Assembly (NCBI RefSeq): GCF_000247695.1
Contig: NW_004624732.1
Coordinates: 15,855,710-15,919,709, forward strand
Length of the DNA stretch: 64,000 nucleotides
Reading direction: 5' to 3'
Origin: Heterocephalus glaber
Taxonomy: Eukaryota; Chordata; Mammalia; Rodentia; Bathyergidae
A program made the translations under genes and the position numbers. This document shows positions 35,701 to 48,192 of this stretch, one piece after another. Each line of letters starts with the position of its first letter. The stretch's first letter is position 1. The notes beneath the pieces were generated by a model, which worked only from the letters and a program-made list of their open reading frames with translations, was not told the origin of the DNA and ran no database searches.

Positions 35701-38700
35701 TTGTGTAGCACTAATGCTTGGGTGAAAGATGGGTTTATGTGACCTCCTAGATAGCTCTGGGTTTGGCATGTCAGGAAGATGCCTTTGTTTTAGCCACAGA
35801 TGGAGGAAGCCTTCCATCTGTTCTAGACTATGCATACCTTACCCAATCCTTACTCTCTTACACCTCTATTTCAGTCAAGCCCACCACCCTACTGTCTGGG
35901 AGGCTGGCTTGCTATTCTTTCTTAAAGTCTTTCTTTCCTCTTGAGATTCTCACTTGAGCAGGTCCCTCTACCTCCCTGGGACTCAGTTTCTTCATCAGTA
36001 GCTCTCAGACTATAGACAGTGCTGCTCTTCTCCTGGAGACAGACATCATTTCTGGAAGTGACTAGCCCAGTGGCTCATCAGACTGCCTGCCCCTCCTGTC
36101 TCTGCTCCGCTCACACCCATTCTCCTTCCCTCCAACTCCACTTTCAGGTGCCTCTTTGCTTTTTCTCGGGTAATTTGTTGAGTTTCCTGCACTGGACCCT
36201 CTTATCTAAGCTTGCTGAGTTCTAGATTCCAGCCCAGACACTGACCACTGAGGTCCTTGCGGAACCACTCTGTTCTTTGCATTGGATGGCACTTACCTCC
36301 CTCTTGGACTTTCACCAAAGTTTCAGTGTTGCAGTCAATATTAGCCTTGTCTTATTCCCCAGTGCAGGGCAGGGGCTCTGTTATCATCAGGTCTAAGCAT
36401 TTCCTCCGTGATGTGAATGCTCTGAAAGGAGACTGTCTCACTGTGCCTTCACCTCATGTCTGATGCAGTCCCTGGAGCTCAGTGGATGTGCAACTCACTC
36501 CATGTGCCCATGAGCAGCTGAGAAGGAGCCGAGATCTGCATAGGCAGGAGTGCTCAACTCACTCTGCTTTGCCCTAGACAAGAATCCTGTTGGGCTACCA
36601 GGCTCATTTGCTGCATCTATAAAATAGGGTACATCCTATTCTTTGGGCTGCTGGACAGCTAATCCTTTTACCCCAGCCTTGAGGTAGTCATGGGAACTTG
36701 GAGGGATCCAGAGTAAGACACAGAGTTCTGAGGTCAGATCTGGGATGTGGAGAAAGTTGATCAGTAGAGATGTTTGTGCTCAGTATGTAATTGTACTTGT
36801 AATTTCCCTCCAGAACAACACCTCTGTAAGAGCTCAAAAGAGGGGTGTTTTGTGGTTCTGATAGAGAACCACATCTGTGCCAAAGGAGAACCCCATTTGT
36901 GGCCACCCCTGCTTTTCATCAGGTTCTGTGGCCTTGCTTTCCACAATGTCCAAACAAATGGCCCAGTTGATATATTCTGGGGAGGGGCATCAGTAAGGGA
37001 ACTGTGTTGGGAGATTGGCAGTGAGACATGAATTACTCACTTCACAGCTGGTTGCTTTGGCATTTTGTAGAAATGGCCCCAAACTGACTCCCAGCATTGA
37101 CATCCACATCACTACATTATGAAGGGGAGTTTTTGTTCAGATTATGAAATATTGATTGTCCATTTCAATGTTTTAATTGCACTTCAGAGAACATTGAGCT
37201 GCAGTCAGTGCTGGGCACCTGGTTTCCCTTTGCCCTCAGGGAAATAGAATCTGGAGAAGCAAGAATGAAAAAAGCAGCATTATAAATAAACCAGAGGGAT
37301 TACAGTGAGGACAGCTACACATGCACAGATTGATGCCTGCATGGTAGATCAACCTGCTTATCAGAAATCAGGTGTGTGGGGTATAGGAGAAAATAAAACA
37401 AAATCAGCTTTCTGTTGTGATAAGTCAAGGCAAGTCCAGGCCAGCCCTGCGCTCCCTCCACAAACTTCCTTCCCCACAGGTACCTGGGCTGCAAGTGCTG
37501 TCCAACTGCTTCCTGCTGAGCTGACTGAGTACAGCCTGAACCACAGTGGCCTGGGGTCCCTGACCACATTCCCTGTGACCTGGGTCCCACATTCCACAAT
37601 CCTCTGCAGACGACACAGCAGGCAGCAGCCCCAATCCTTTCCAGAACGGGACTTCTCAGGTCCGGGAGAAGCCCAGGTGGGAAGTAGGAAAGAACTCCAA
37701 GGAAGGGCAGGTCTGGGGTAAGGGGAAAGCACAGCATTATTTCTGCTCAGTCCAGAGCATGTGCTGGTATGAGGGCAGGGAAGCAGGGTGTGCACTGGAG
37801 AACCTGCAGGAGCTCTTCTACAGCTTAAACATAACTGAGCAAAACCCCTCTGCAAGCTTCTGCCAGTCCTGTTAGGTTTAGAAATCTTCCCAGCTCCCTC
37901 CAGACCAAGCATCTTCTTTTTGCATGTCCTGATGACAGTAGGGGTCACTGGCTCCATTAACTTGGCGTCTGACATTTTCTGCTTTGTGATTTACTCAGTG
38001 CTGGCATCTTCTATAGTTGCTTAACTTTTCATGAATGTGCATGTCTCATCTTTAGGCCTATGTTACAAGAGTCTCTGAGGCACTGACAGCACCATATGCT
38101 TCAGAATCAATATTTGATCATGATTCTGAAAATCCATTTCCTCTAAGGGCCTAACTTTGCTGGTGAAGCTGCTGGCCTGAGAGTTTCAGCAAGTGTCCTG
38201 AGGCTCCTGGAGCTGTGGGTGCAGGGCTGGGCTGTGGCAAAGCTCTCCTGAGCATGGCAGACTAGCTCTCCATCTCTACTGTAGATTGAGCTGCTATTGG
38301 TGCATGCCAGGTGAGGAGGAGCTCAGCACAATCACATATGCAGTAACTATTTTCTTCCTTCCTGTACTCAATAGAATCATTCTCATTAATAACCATGTAA
38401 CAACCAGTAATCTTATTTTTTTGATTCATGTTTTAGTTTTAAGACTCTAATTTTAAAACAAAAGTTTAATTTTAAATGTATTATTATATTCAATAAATTA
38501 TTTTATGTGTGGTATGAATTTGCTTGTGCCAAACAAAAGATTTTATATTGTGCAATCTACTGTTTTGCAGTTTTAAATTTTCCAACCAGGTGAAACTTCT
38601 ATGTGATCACATAGAATTAGTATTGTAACACCTCTGGCTTTGTGGGTTTGGCTTATAATTGCTTTGCTATCATCACTTATTTTTAGTGTTCTGTTTGTGA

Positions 38701-38993
38701 AAAAATGCAGGTGTCACAAACTGCACCTGGGGAGAGTTTGAATGACTCTCATCTTATTATTTAGCTGAGTTGGTGCCACTTGGGAGCATAATTCATAACA
38801 GCTCTATATATCAGTTTGCATGGGGGATGGTGTATTTATTAAAGGATATGTAGTGCAGTGTGTTAACTGGAAGCTTATGTTTACAGTATTGAAACCCCTC
38901 AGTGATCATGGTGATTGTTCAGTGAGGCCAACATGAGCTTTTCTGGAGAAGACAGCATGTTACTGTGGGCCTTTTTTAGAGTGATGATAATAT
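32712..38993. other. Long unique intergenic region
   Basis: No recognised gene, RNA or repeat. ORFs such as 37305-37721 (plus), 37361-37975 (minus) and 35330-35515 (plus) lie in a modestly GC-richer patch, overlap on both strands, and have no domain I can recognise. A minor CT run occurs at 33817-33830. A regulatory role cannot be judged from one sequence. Confidence 0.55.
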
Positions 38994-39007
38994 AAAGCAG
39001 ATCAACA

Positions 39008-39659
39008 CACTTTGTAAAGGCACTACAGAGGATATGCAGAACTGCTTCAGAAAGTGGCAGGAACTTTGGGATAAGAGTGTTTGAACCTATGGAGAGTATT
39101 TTGAGGGAGATTCATGGAAGTATGTCTTGCTGTAATAATTTTAATTTAAACATTCACTATATATTTTGATCACATCTCTTGTATTTAAGATGGAAAGAGA
39201 GATTGGCAGAATTGTTAGTTTAATAGTTGTTGGTTTTGTCTAGTTTATTTCATGAGGAGATCTGCTTATTTATTCCCATTTAAACTACTTTCCTCTAAAA
39301 ATTTAATTTTGTCCAATGAGAACAATACTTGTGAGCAGTGTATCTTATGAACAGTTGAGGAGTGTGTCTGTTTTATATGCACATGTAATCTAGATGTCAA
39401 TACAAAGTGGCTTAGGTTTAAAAAAGTAAGTTAAGTTGGAAAAGTTTATTACATTTGTATGCATAAATATTGATATGTTAATAAGAAAGTTATAGGCAAA
39501 TATAAGTAATTTCATTTCATTCTCAAATTCATATGAGTATCAGAAAAGATTGCTTTCAAGATAAACTGAGAAGTTACAAAGTACAACTGAGATAAATCCA
39601 GCATCTTCCTCTTTTTTTATTGTCAAATAAAGAAGCATTTGAGAACATTAAAAAAAAAA
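39008..39659 (+). pseudogene. Poly(A)-tailed retrocopy of an unknown mRNA (mariner-transposase-like C-terminus)
   Basis: A 14-bp perfect TSD AAAGCAGATCAACA at 38994-39007 and 39660-39673 encloses 652 bp that ends in an A-run (from 39650) preceded by AATAAA at 39626-39631. These are the hallmarks of L1-mediated retroposition of a polyadenylated transcript, 5'-truncated. Its first 115 bp read, in one frame with a stop, FRKWQELWDKSV and GEYFEGDSW, which resembles the C-terminus of mariner/Mos1-type transposases or host genes derived from them. The remaining ~530 bp would be 3' UTR. The parent gene is not identified. Confidence 0.8.
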
Positions 39660-39673
39660 AAAGCAGATCAACA

Positions 39674-40584
39674 TTTGGTAAGATTTACTGTTGTCTTAAA
39701 TACATGCACTGCTGCCTATCCTGGGGTGGGGTGCTCAGACACCCATTCTTGTTGCGACCGTATTGCTACAGATGGTTTATGATAACAATCATATTGTGCC
39801 AGAGACAGAGGATCCCGAACCCCAAACACACACTTTCTCCTAGTCTGGCTACATCCACTCTCCAGGTCCTTCACAGATGAGAGCAAAGGCTGGTAAACAA
39901 GCACATGCTGATGGGCTGTGGCTCCAACATCCTGAGCTGAGTTGTAGATGGTGTGGCTGAGCCGCACAGAGCTCTTGTGTCTATATTGAGAAGCTGAAGA
40001 TCCTGGGATGAAGCCAGCTGAGTGAACTACTCCTTCAACAAAGCCCTAGTGGACAGGTGTCACTCCCAACTCTACTGGCAAAGCAGGTCACTGGACAAGA
40101 GAGGATCTGAGAGAGAGACTGAGTATCTGTCTGTGTCTGGAATTCTGAAGCCAGGTCAGCACAGCAGCCCTGGACTTCTGGGCCTCAGGATTGACACTGA
40201 GGAAAAAACTCAGGTAGAGTGCAGAAGAGCTTAGCAACCAGTGTTTGTATATTTCAAATGAAAAATATTTGTGAAATCTCACTGAAAGTGTGTGAATGTA
40301 TGCTCACTTTCGCTGTGATAAGTGTTCTTTACTTTTTAAAAATTATTGTTTATTTAAGAAAACAAAGTTTGGAGCAACTTTTTTCCTCTGCATGCTGTCC
40401 CCAGTTGTTCTTAACTTCAGCTACACTTGTTGGTGCACTTTGAGAAAACTTCAGTCATCAGAACCAACTCTCGGGCAATTGTATCAAGTATGTGACCAGG
40501 CCCTGCCTGGAGTGCCTTTGTAATGCACTCCTAGGCTGTTTCTAATGTGAAGTTCCAGTGAATAGCACTGCTGTACCCAATAGG

Positions 40585-40622
<38 letters not shown>

Positions 40623-41468
40623 CCCACAATCCCACTCCCTTGGGCCACCCCCCCCATATCCACAGGGCAAGTCACCAGCTGCTGAGATATGGTCAATAGG
40701 ATCCCGTCAAATGACAAGCCCTCCACTTCCAAAGCCATTGACTGAATCACTACTGGAGGCAAAATAAAGTACAAATTTGAAATTTCAGGAAGTTTGAACC
40801 ATTCTGAGCCCATGACAAAGCACAGACTATGTTCAGTGGCATGTGGACCATACCAGGCTGCGGCAGCATGGTCAGGAAAGGAGCCTTTGGTGTCAACAGT
40901 GGTGTCTGACCAAGCAGGGAAAGCACCTGGCAATTAGTGCAAGTAGTGTCATTTCTGCAAATACATGTAAGGAGAGAGCATAATGCGTGGTACTCTTTTT
41001 ACATGGATAGCACATCTTCATTTTTTCACACTGGAGGATGGATACCATTGGTCTTAAATGAACCAGCTCTCACTCTTTAATTCTCTACCATGATTGTGCA
41101 TGACAGAAATTCTCTCTTATTTCTTTGGTTAACAGTAAAGGTTCACATTTTTCTTGCATTCTTTTTAAGATTCCCAGGTGATTTGAATATTCACTTTCAG
41201 AGAACTTGCTTTGTGACTTTCTACAAAGTTATCTCTGCAAGATCTCCTGACTGTGTCTTGAAAATTTGAGAAAGTTGTCTGCAGTTTAATGAGAGAAACT
41301 GCTGTAGCTGCTCTCAAATTCTGCTGGCTCCTGTGTTATTTTTGCTGTTTTGATCACATGGATTTCAACAAATATTGCGCTAATCATTTGAGGCTTCTTT
41401 CCTTGGCATCTAAATATGTCAAAGGCCTCTGGTATCCTAAAGATTCTTGTGTCTGTAATCTCTGATCA
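39674..41468. other. Unique intergenic region with a (TA)n run
   Basis: A (TA)n microsatellite lies at 40589-40618. The minus-strand ORF 40484-40933 reads through it (IYIYIY), so it is not a plausible gene. No other feature seen. Confidence 0.6.
40589..40618. repeat. (TA)n microsatellite
   Basis: About 15 TA units, uninterrupted. Confidence 0.95.
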
Positions 41469-41484
41469 AATAGGACTCTAACAG

Positions 41485-42526
41485 AAAGAATGGCTGCTAT
41501 CATGGAATCAACCAACAACAAATGCTGACAGGGCTTCGAGAAAGAGGAACCCTGCTCCACTGCTGTGGGAGTGTAGACTGGTGCAACCACTGTGGAAATC
41601 AGTATGGAGATACCTCAAAGAACTAGGACTGGAAGTTCCATTTGACCCAGCTATTCCCCTACTGGGTATCTTCCCCAAAGAATTAAAAGAATCATACCAC
41701 AGTGGTATATGTGCACCCATGTTCATAGCAGCACAATTTGTAATAGCTAAAACTTGGAAACAGCCCAAATGCCCAGGAGACTGGATAAAGAAAATGTGGT
41801 TTTTTAATCAAATGGAGTACTACTCAGCCATAAAAAATGAGAAATTAGAGACATTTATAACTAAATGGATGCACATTAAGGTGATATTAAGTGAAATAAA
41901 TAGGACACACATGTATAAATACTGAATAGTTTCTCTAGTGTGAGAAACTGAAAGTGTAAATATGGACTAAAAGGCATAATAGATAATGTGAAATAGGAAG
42001 AAAAGGGTCAAAGGGGAAGGGAAACTGGGAGGGGTAGGTGAAAGGAAAGAAGGGAATGGAATTAATATGAGAAAATGGAAAAATGGAAACAAAGTCTTTG
42101 TAAATAGGGAGGGATGGAGGGGTTGAAGGGAGGGCAGGAGAAGGGTGAAAAATAAGAACCAAGAGAGATTATGTAAAGGTGCAAATTTCCAACGGTGAAT
42201 GTCATTATATTGAATACCTAAAATGTATCAATGATTAGAATGAATAATTGATAATGTAAAATAGGAAGAAAAAGTCCAAAGGGGTAGGGGTAGTGGGAGG
42301 GGCAGGGGAAAGGAAAGAAGGGAAAGGAAAAATGATGAGAAATGGAAAAAATGGAAATAAAGTCTTTGTAAATAGGGAAGGGTGGAGGGGGTGAAGGGAG
42401 GGCTAGGAATGGCGAAAAAATAAGAACCAAGATGCATCATGTAAAGGTACAATTCCCAGTGAGAAATGTAAATGTTTTGTATACCTACAATGTACCAATA
42501 AAAGAATTTAAAAACTGCCTAAAAAT
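41485..42526 (+). mobile_element. 5'-truncated young L1 carrying two tandem 3' UTRs
   Basis: 41485-41943 is ORF2 C-terminus; 41581-41925 is an open frame with LGLEVPFDPAIPLLG and NKWMH..ILSEINRTH-like text typical of the L1 ORF2 end. A complete purine-rich 3' UTR follows (41944 to about 42232), and then a second, similar 3' UTR (about 42245-42515), each with a CTAYAATGTAYCAAT-like terminus. One TSD pair, AATAGGACTCTAACAG (41469-41484) and AATAGGACTCTGACAG (42527-42542), encloses the whole, so both UTRs arrived together. Confidence 0.85.
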
Positions 42527-42542
42527 AATAGGACTCTGACAG

Positions 42543-45500
42543 GCCCCCAGGCCCCCAGTCATGCTGAGTCACACTGTCCTGGTGGAAATAGCTTCCATGG
42601 TTCAGGAGTGGGGTTCAAAATAAACAGGGGAGAGCATGAGGTCCTCAGTGAATCCTAACCACCACCACTTTACAAGTGACTCAGCAAGGGACAGTGAGTT
42701 TCTGGCTTCATTTTTTCAGCAGGAACAGCAAACTCGAGATGCCCTGTAACTGAGGCCACTGACTCCCAGTAGCATATCATTATTAGAGTGAGACTCCAAG
42801 TGTTATCACCTGCACAGGTCAGGGAACAGCCTGGCAGAGAAGTGCTAATCCTGCCCCAAACACAGAAAGCCCTTGTGCTGTTCAGATGAACTCACACACA
42901 AGAAGCCACAGATCCACCCTGGCCATAGCTTCTCACTCTATTCTAAATCCAAAGTGTCAGCAAAGTACTTGGAGAGAGTAAATTGTTTATCACACATGGG
43001 TTGGGATAGATCAACCTAGTTGCCACATTTTAATTCCTGAACCATTTTGGCAGCTCATGGACCCAGAAGGATGACTTTCATTCATATAGTATTGCTCTGA
43101 AGTTAAGAGCAAGGGCAAGGGGAGAGGCTGAGAAGGAATGCAAACAGGGATCAGACCAAGGACTTCAGAGGGTGAGAATAGAGGTGAATGAAGAAGCCTT
43201 GTTCCATTCCATCTGATTTGCCAAGGGCAATCTCTGTCAGCCACAAGCAGTGATAATAGACACAAGCCCAGGATCTGAGGCTGGTGTGTGTGTGTGTGTC
43301 GGGGGGCCAGGTGGTACATGGTCTTGTGGCCACAGAGGATTTCACACAGCCATATAGGAATCTGGCTCTGTGCTTTACAGCACAAAGAAAGGTCCAAAGA
43401 ACAGACTTTTGAGTCTTTGCCTCCAGGTGCCATACAGTGACTGGTCTAATTTCTCTCTGCCCTGTCCTGGCCACTCACTGCCTTGCCCAGCCTGGGACAC
43501 CCCATAGCTGGCAGCAGTGGCCAAGACCTCCCCTTGCTCTGGAGCTGAGTCCTGCAGTTCTCCTTCCAGCCTGTCTACCTACCCACCTATCTGCTGCACA
43601 GAGGTGGTTCTTAACACATGCCAGGCTCCTTGCTACTTTTCTAGGTCCAGGGAAGTTGCTTCCTGCCAACCTAGCCCCACTTCTCCCTTGCTGGACCAAC
43701 TGCCATTTGTTCTTCCAAACCCAGCTGACCAGCCCTCAGCCCTCTAAGGAATCTCCTTGACTTGCAGATGTCTTGCAGACTCCTGGGTTAGGTTTCCCTT
43801 ACCTCCCCCAACTCCAACTTCAAATTTCTGAAGAAAAGGGTAAGATTGACTTGTCTTATTTAGCATGTTCTGTTGATGTTTAGGTGTTTCACTGATGTTT
43901 GTGATCAAATTTGGGTTTTTTACTTTGACAATTTGTTTTTCTTTTGTAGTATGTGAAACTACTAAGGATGCAAATGCCACCCACTGATCAGAGCCTTAAG
44001 AACTGAGCAGGAAAAGAGTCAATACTGGCAGAAGACTAAACACTCTTTTTGGACTTCCCTAACCCAAGTTATCCTTAAGGCTCTGTTTGATTGCTGCCTC
44101 TGCAGGGCAGCAGGAGGTGTGTGTGATGCCAACAGCACCTCTGTTCTGTACCAGTGGTCATGGGGGTCCCCCCAACTACCTCAAGATCTGTAAACCAGGC
44201 CCTGAAACCAACTTCTCCAGTTCAGGGGAGTTAACTAAGAAAACTGCTCTATTGTTTTTTTTTCTGTTTGTTTCTAATCATTGGCACTCTTACACCCAGC
44301 TCACAGTCAGATCAGGCACAGAGAGTGGCTCCTGTCTCCACTGTAATTTATTGCCTCTCACCATGATCTTGGTGTCAAATCTCACCCCAGCCATGCTGGA
44401 AAATGAATTCTTTCCTCAGGAAGAAGCAGGATGCAGAGCCCACTGAGGAGCCAGGCCTCTCTTTGAAGGCAGACTGGAAAGCTGCCTACCTCTGCTCTTG
44501 TTGGTGATGGTGTCAAAAGAAAGAGGGGAGTTTAATTAGCAATTGCTTCATCCCTGGCACTGGCTGCTGAATCACAGAGCCTGTCACACTCCCCCAGTGG
44601 GAGGTATGGTTTCCTCTCATTTGTGTCATCTGTTAGCTTGAGGACAATGAAGGTGTTTTACTCATCACAGAGTTCACTTCCACTACCACAAGGTAAGCAT
44701 CTAAGAAATGGAAATACAATGAATGAATACACTTAGATCATCCTCAGAGGTTTTTCAAGGATTTAATAACTGTGATTAGAGTTAGATGGCCAACATTCAT
44801 GTGAGAAGTAAGTGTGAAATGCCTTACAAGTGCCATCCTTAGAATGACCAGGAAGTTGCTACTGCTCTGTCTCACAGATGAAGGCTTATAAGGGAGCATA
44901 GGCTGCACATGCAGGATGTGCTTGTGTCCTACCAGGCCTGCCTAGTCACAAGTGGTTTGCTTGTGCCTCATCCTTGAGAAAGCAGTCTGCTTGGAGTGCA
45001 CTCATTCATGGCACATTTCCAAGGCCACATCACAGTGAGTGATCCGTGACTCCTTCTGGGTGGTGAGGTCTTTGAAGACAGACAGAAAGGCTCTTCTGCT
45101 CCTGGTTGCTTCTGGTCTACTTTGACTGGGTTGGATAGGGAGACAAGAAGGGCTCCTGAGGGGCAAGACTGTAGGGTGGGAATGTGGTGGGGAAGGGCAC
45201 TGAAGGGTGGGGTGGGTGGGAGGTGAGGAGGGGAACAGGGACCCAGTATTGGGTCAGCCAGGACTGTGATCCCCAGTGGGGAGACAAAGGAGCCTGGGCA
45301 TTGTATCAAACAGCAACCTCTCAGAGACAAATTCTGGGAGTGTTTAGAGAAAAGGCACACAACTGGTGGACTCACTTGTGATTTGCTTTTGGTTTGTGGT
45401 GACAGTCCTGAACCTAGGAGGGTTTCCCTCCCACAAGGGAGGCATTTTGGAACCAATCATAAAGATGATTGTGGGTTTTGAAAGGAAGCAGGAGACATAT

Positions 45501-45634
45501 ATCTGGGACAGGATCCAAGATAGAAAAACATTTTGGGGGAAATAGAAATGGTCATAAGGATGAGGTGCACTTCTTTAAGTCCAGGGCATCACTCTTGATC
45601 TTTTACTCTTAATCACAACATGTGTAGGTTGTTT
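42543..45634. other. Unique intergenic region
   Basis: Short (GT) run at 43284-43299 and a G-rich run near 45170-45240. Overlapping ORFs on both strands at 43011-43760 and 44968-45481 have no recognisable domain. No gene called. Confidence 0.55.
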
Positions 45635-45640
45635 GTTCAA
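45635..45640. repeat. 5' TSD of the ERV
   Basis: TTCAA directly before the 5' LTR; the preceding G also matches the G at the 3' LTR end, so the duplication could be read as 6 bp (GTTCAA). Confidence 0.9.
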
Positions 45641-46236
45641 TGTGAGACCAAAGCGACTCCATTTTGCTAAAATGCACCACTCCCCTAGTCTCTCACAAAT
45701 TAATGGTTAAAATGTGCTTGCTTTGGGACAAAAGATACAATCTGTAATGAAGCAAAGTTCCTGAGTTAATTACTCAGCCATCTGTTTGCCCAGAAAACTA
45801 ATGTTCCGGGCCTACTATCCGTAGAACAATCTGTAGATGTGCTGACTGTCAGTACGTAATGGTCATGACGATTAGTCAGTGTGTCTGCTGACCATCAGTA
45901 CGTGACAGTTGGCCACTAACCTTTGTCCCTCTTTTCCCTCATAAAACCTACATGTAGCCACCCCTCAACCCCCTGATGAACCTAGCCAATCAGAAATGTA
46001 CACTTCATACGTGCTAAATGTCAACCAATCATGTAACTGCTAAGTGGAAAATCCCCAAACCTTGCTGTAACCACAATAAAAACCCTGCTAATTTGAAATT
46101 CGGGGCTCTCCATTCTGATCCGCTGCGTTGGTGACAGTTGTGAGCCCCTTCTCGAGCTTGAATAAACGACTCTCATGTGCTTACATTGGGATTGGCTTCC
46201 TGGTGGTCTTTGGGACTATGCAATCTGGGCACAACA
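45641..46236 (+). repeat. 5' LTR of the ERV
   Basis: Starts TGTGAGACC, ends CACAACA, 596 bp. CCAAT boxes at 45986-45990 and 46025-46029, a TATA-like AATAAAAA at 46075-46082, and AATAAA at 46161-46166 give a U3-R-U5 layout. The promoter elements are present in both LTRs. Confidence 0.95.
46025..46082 (+). promoter_or_regulatory. LTR core promoter (CCAAT and TATA-like)
   Basis: CCAAT at 46025-46029 lies about 45 bp upstream of the TATA-like AATAAAAA (46075-46082); a second CCAAT is at 45986-45990. Arrangement is typical of gammaretroviral U3. Whether it still drives transcription cannot be seen from the sequence. Confidence 0.6.
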
Positions 46237-46238
46237 TT

Positions 46239-46256
46239 TGGGGGCTCGTCTGGGAT
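46239..46256 (+). other. Primer binding site, tRNA-Pro type
   Basis: TGGGGGCTCGTCTGGGAT, two bases after the LTR end. It matches the tRNA-Pro primer site at 17 of 18 positions. Confidence 0.9.
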
Positions 46257-46633
46257 CACTAAGACCCTCAGGATTCCCATACCGGAGGGTCGACACCAGC
46301 TGGTGAGTGTTTTTGTGTCTGTAAGGTGTCTGTAAGGTCTGGGGCCCATTTTCTGGAAAGGTCGGCAGACGGTCCAGGTGGACATGCTGCGAGGGCTGCC
46401 GACCCAGGATCCTGGAAGGCGTTCCGGGTCCTTCAGGAGGGGACAGAGGGCCCCGTGAGTACGAGTCTGTGAGACTCCTAGAGGGATGGTGCGGGTCGCT
46501 CTCGCAGCATGGCGTGAGGCCACCATCCCACTTTCAGTTTTACCTCCAGTCAGGCGGAGGATGGGTTTGTCTTGTTTTTTGTTTTTCTGTTGTGTTTGTT
46601 TGTCTGTTTATTGTGTTGACTTGGACTGAGATG

Positions 46634-48192
46634 ATGGGACAGACTGTAACTACCCCTCTATCCCTCATGAAGAACCATTTCAAAAAGGTTAGGGAGCGTT
46701 CTCATAACCTAAGTTTAGAAATTAAAAGGACTAAATTCATCACCCTCTGTAGCTCAGGGTGGCCCACCTTTGGGTAAGATGGCCACCCGAGGGGACCTTT
46801 GATCTAGGGACCATGAAGAGAGTCCGGGAGGTCATCTTCCATTCTCATACAGGACACCCTGATCAAGTTCCCTACATTGTCACTTGGGAGAGTCTAATCT
46901 GCAACCCACCCCCATAGGTCAAGCCCTTTTTGCCTCCACAGAAACAGCAGCCGGAGGTAATCCTGACAGCCTGTGAGAAGACTCCCAGAGAGTGCGACGA
47001 AAAAAGGCAAACTGAAACCAAGCTGACCATGCCGCTTTACCCGGTCCTCCAAGGAGGGACCGAGGAAGATCTCATTCCCCCCCCCTTACTCTCTCTCTTC
47101 TCCCCCAAGACAGCAGGCAGAAAGAGAGGACCTAGCCCCAGCTGGAGCTGAGGAAGGAGGGCCGGCCCCAGGTGCTGGCAACCGTGGTGGTGGCCCCGCC
47201 CAGAACACTCACCACCAGCGTGCCGCCTCGCTGGTGGGCCCAGCAGACTCTACTGTTTGTCTGCTGAGAGTGATAGGGCCCCTTGATGAGCATGGTAACC
47301 AGCCTCATCATTACTGGCCCTTCGCCACCTGTGACCTTTATAACTGGCGTACTCAGCACGCCAAATTCTCTGATAGCCCTAGGGATTTGATTAACCTATT
47401 AGAAACTGTTTTGTTTATTCATCAGCCCACTTGGGATGATTGTCAGCAGCTATTCCAGATCCTGTTTACAACAGAGGAGCACAAAAGAATCCAGAACGAG
47501 GCCAGGAAATTGGTTCCTGGTGACAGTGGTCAACTCACCACCAATATTGATACTATCAACACTTCTTTTCCTTTGTCCTGGCCCACCTGGGACTTCCACA
47601 CAGCAGAAGGTAAGGAGAGGCTCTGGGTCTATCACCAGGCTCTGTTGGGAGGTCTCAAAGTGGCAGCTCGCAAGCCCATCAATTTGGCCAAGGTAGGAGA
47701 TGTACAGCAGGGGCCGAATGAAAGCCCTGCAGCCTTTCTAGAAAGAATTCAGGAAGCCTTCCATAGGTATGCTCCTATGGACCCAGAAGCAAATGAGACA
47801 AAGGCAGCTGTAATAATGCATTTTGTCAACCAGGCGGTGCCAGATATTAGGAGAAAAGAGTATTCAGGACTTAGTGGCAGTGGCAGAGAGTATATAACAA
47901 CAGGGAAACCACAGAGGAAAAACAGGTAAAAGCAGATAACCACCAGACCAAAAACCTGGCTCGAATTCTTCTGGCCACCACTGTGGGGGAGCCGAGGGAA
48001 AGTGAACGTCGTTTGAGAAAGATTGCAGCAGAAGGACAAGGTAAGGGGGAACATAAGGATTGCCCCCGATTGGGAAAGAATCAGTGTGCTTACTGCAAAA
48101 AGGAAGGCCACTGGGCTAAAGAGTGCCCCAAAAGGCCACAGGGGGGCCACCCAAATGCCTCTGTCCTGGCCATGGATGAACTAAGTGACTAG
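46634..48192 (+). pseudogene. ERV gag (matrix, p12-like, capsid, nucleocapsid), broken
   Basis: Gag is the structural polyprotein. The ATG at 46634 is followed by GQTV, a myristoylation-type matrix start; the frame stops at 46777. Later matrix sequence appears in another frame, then a proline-rich linker (46930-47151) with an LYPVL late-domain-like motif. Capsid is open at 47234-47929, with the LYNW motif and the major homology region (QGPNES, about 47710). Nucleocapsid is at 47983-48192 with one CCHC knuckle, C-x2-C-x4-H-x4-C (CAYCKKEGHWAKEC). The frame ends at UAG 48190-48192, the position of the read-through codon in gammaretroviruses. Frameshifts and stops make it non-functional. Confidence 0.9.

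Noticed and set aside
37305..37975. Overlapping ORFs of up to 204 codons on both strands in a GC-richer patch
   Set aside because: No recognisable domain, no splice or start context that favours one frame, and several frames are open at once, as expected of locally GC-rich DNA.
40484..40933. 149-codon minus-strand ORF
   Set aside because: It reads through a (TA)n microsatellite (IYIYIY) and has no family resemblance.
43284..43299. (GT)n run considered as a feature of note
   Set aside because: Only about eight units; no associated structure.
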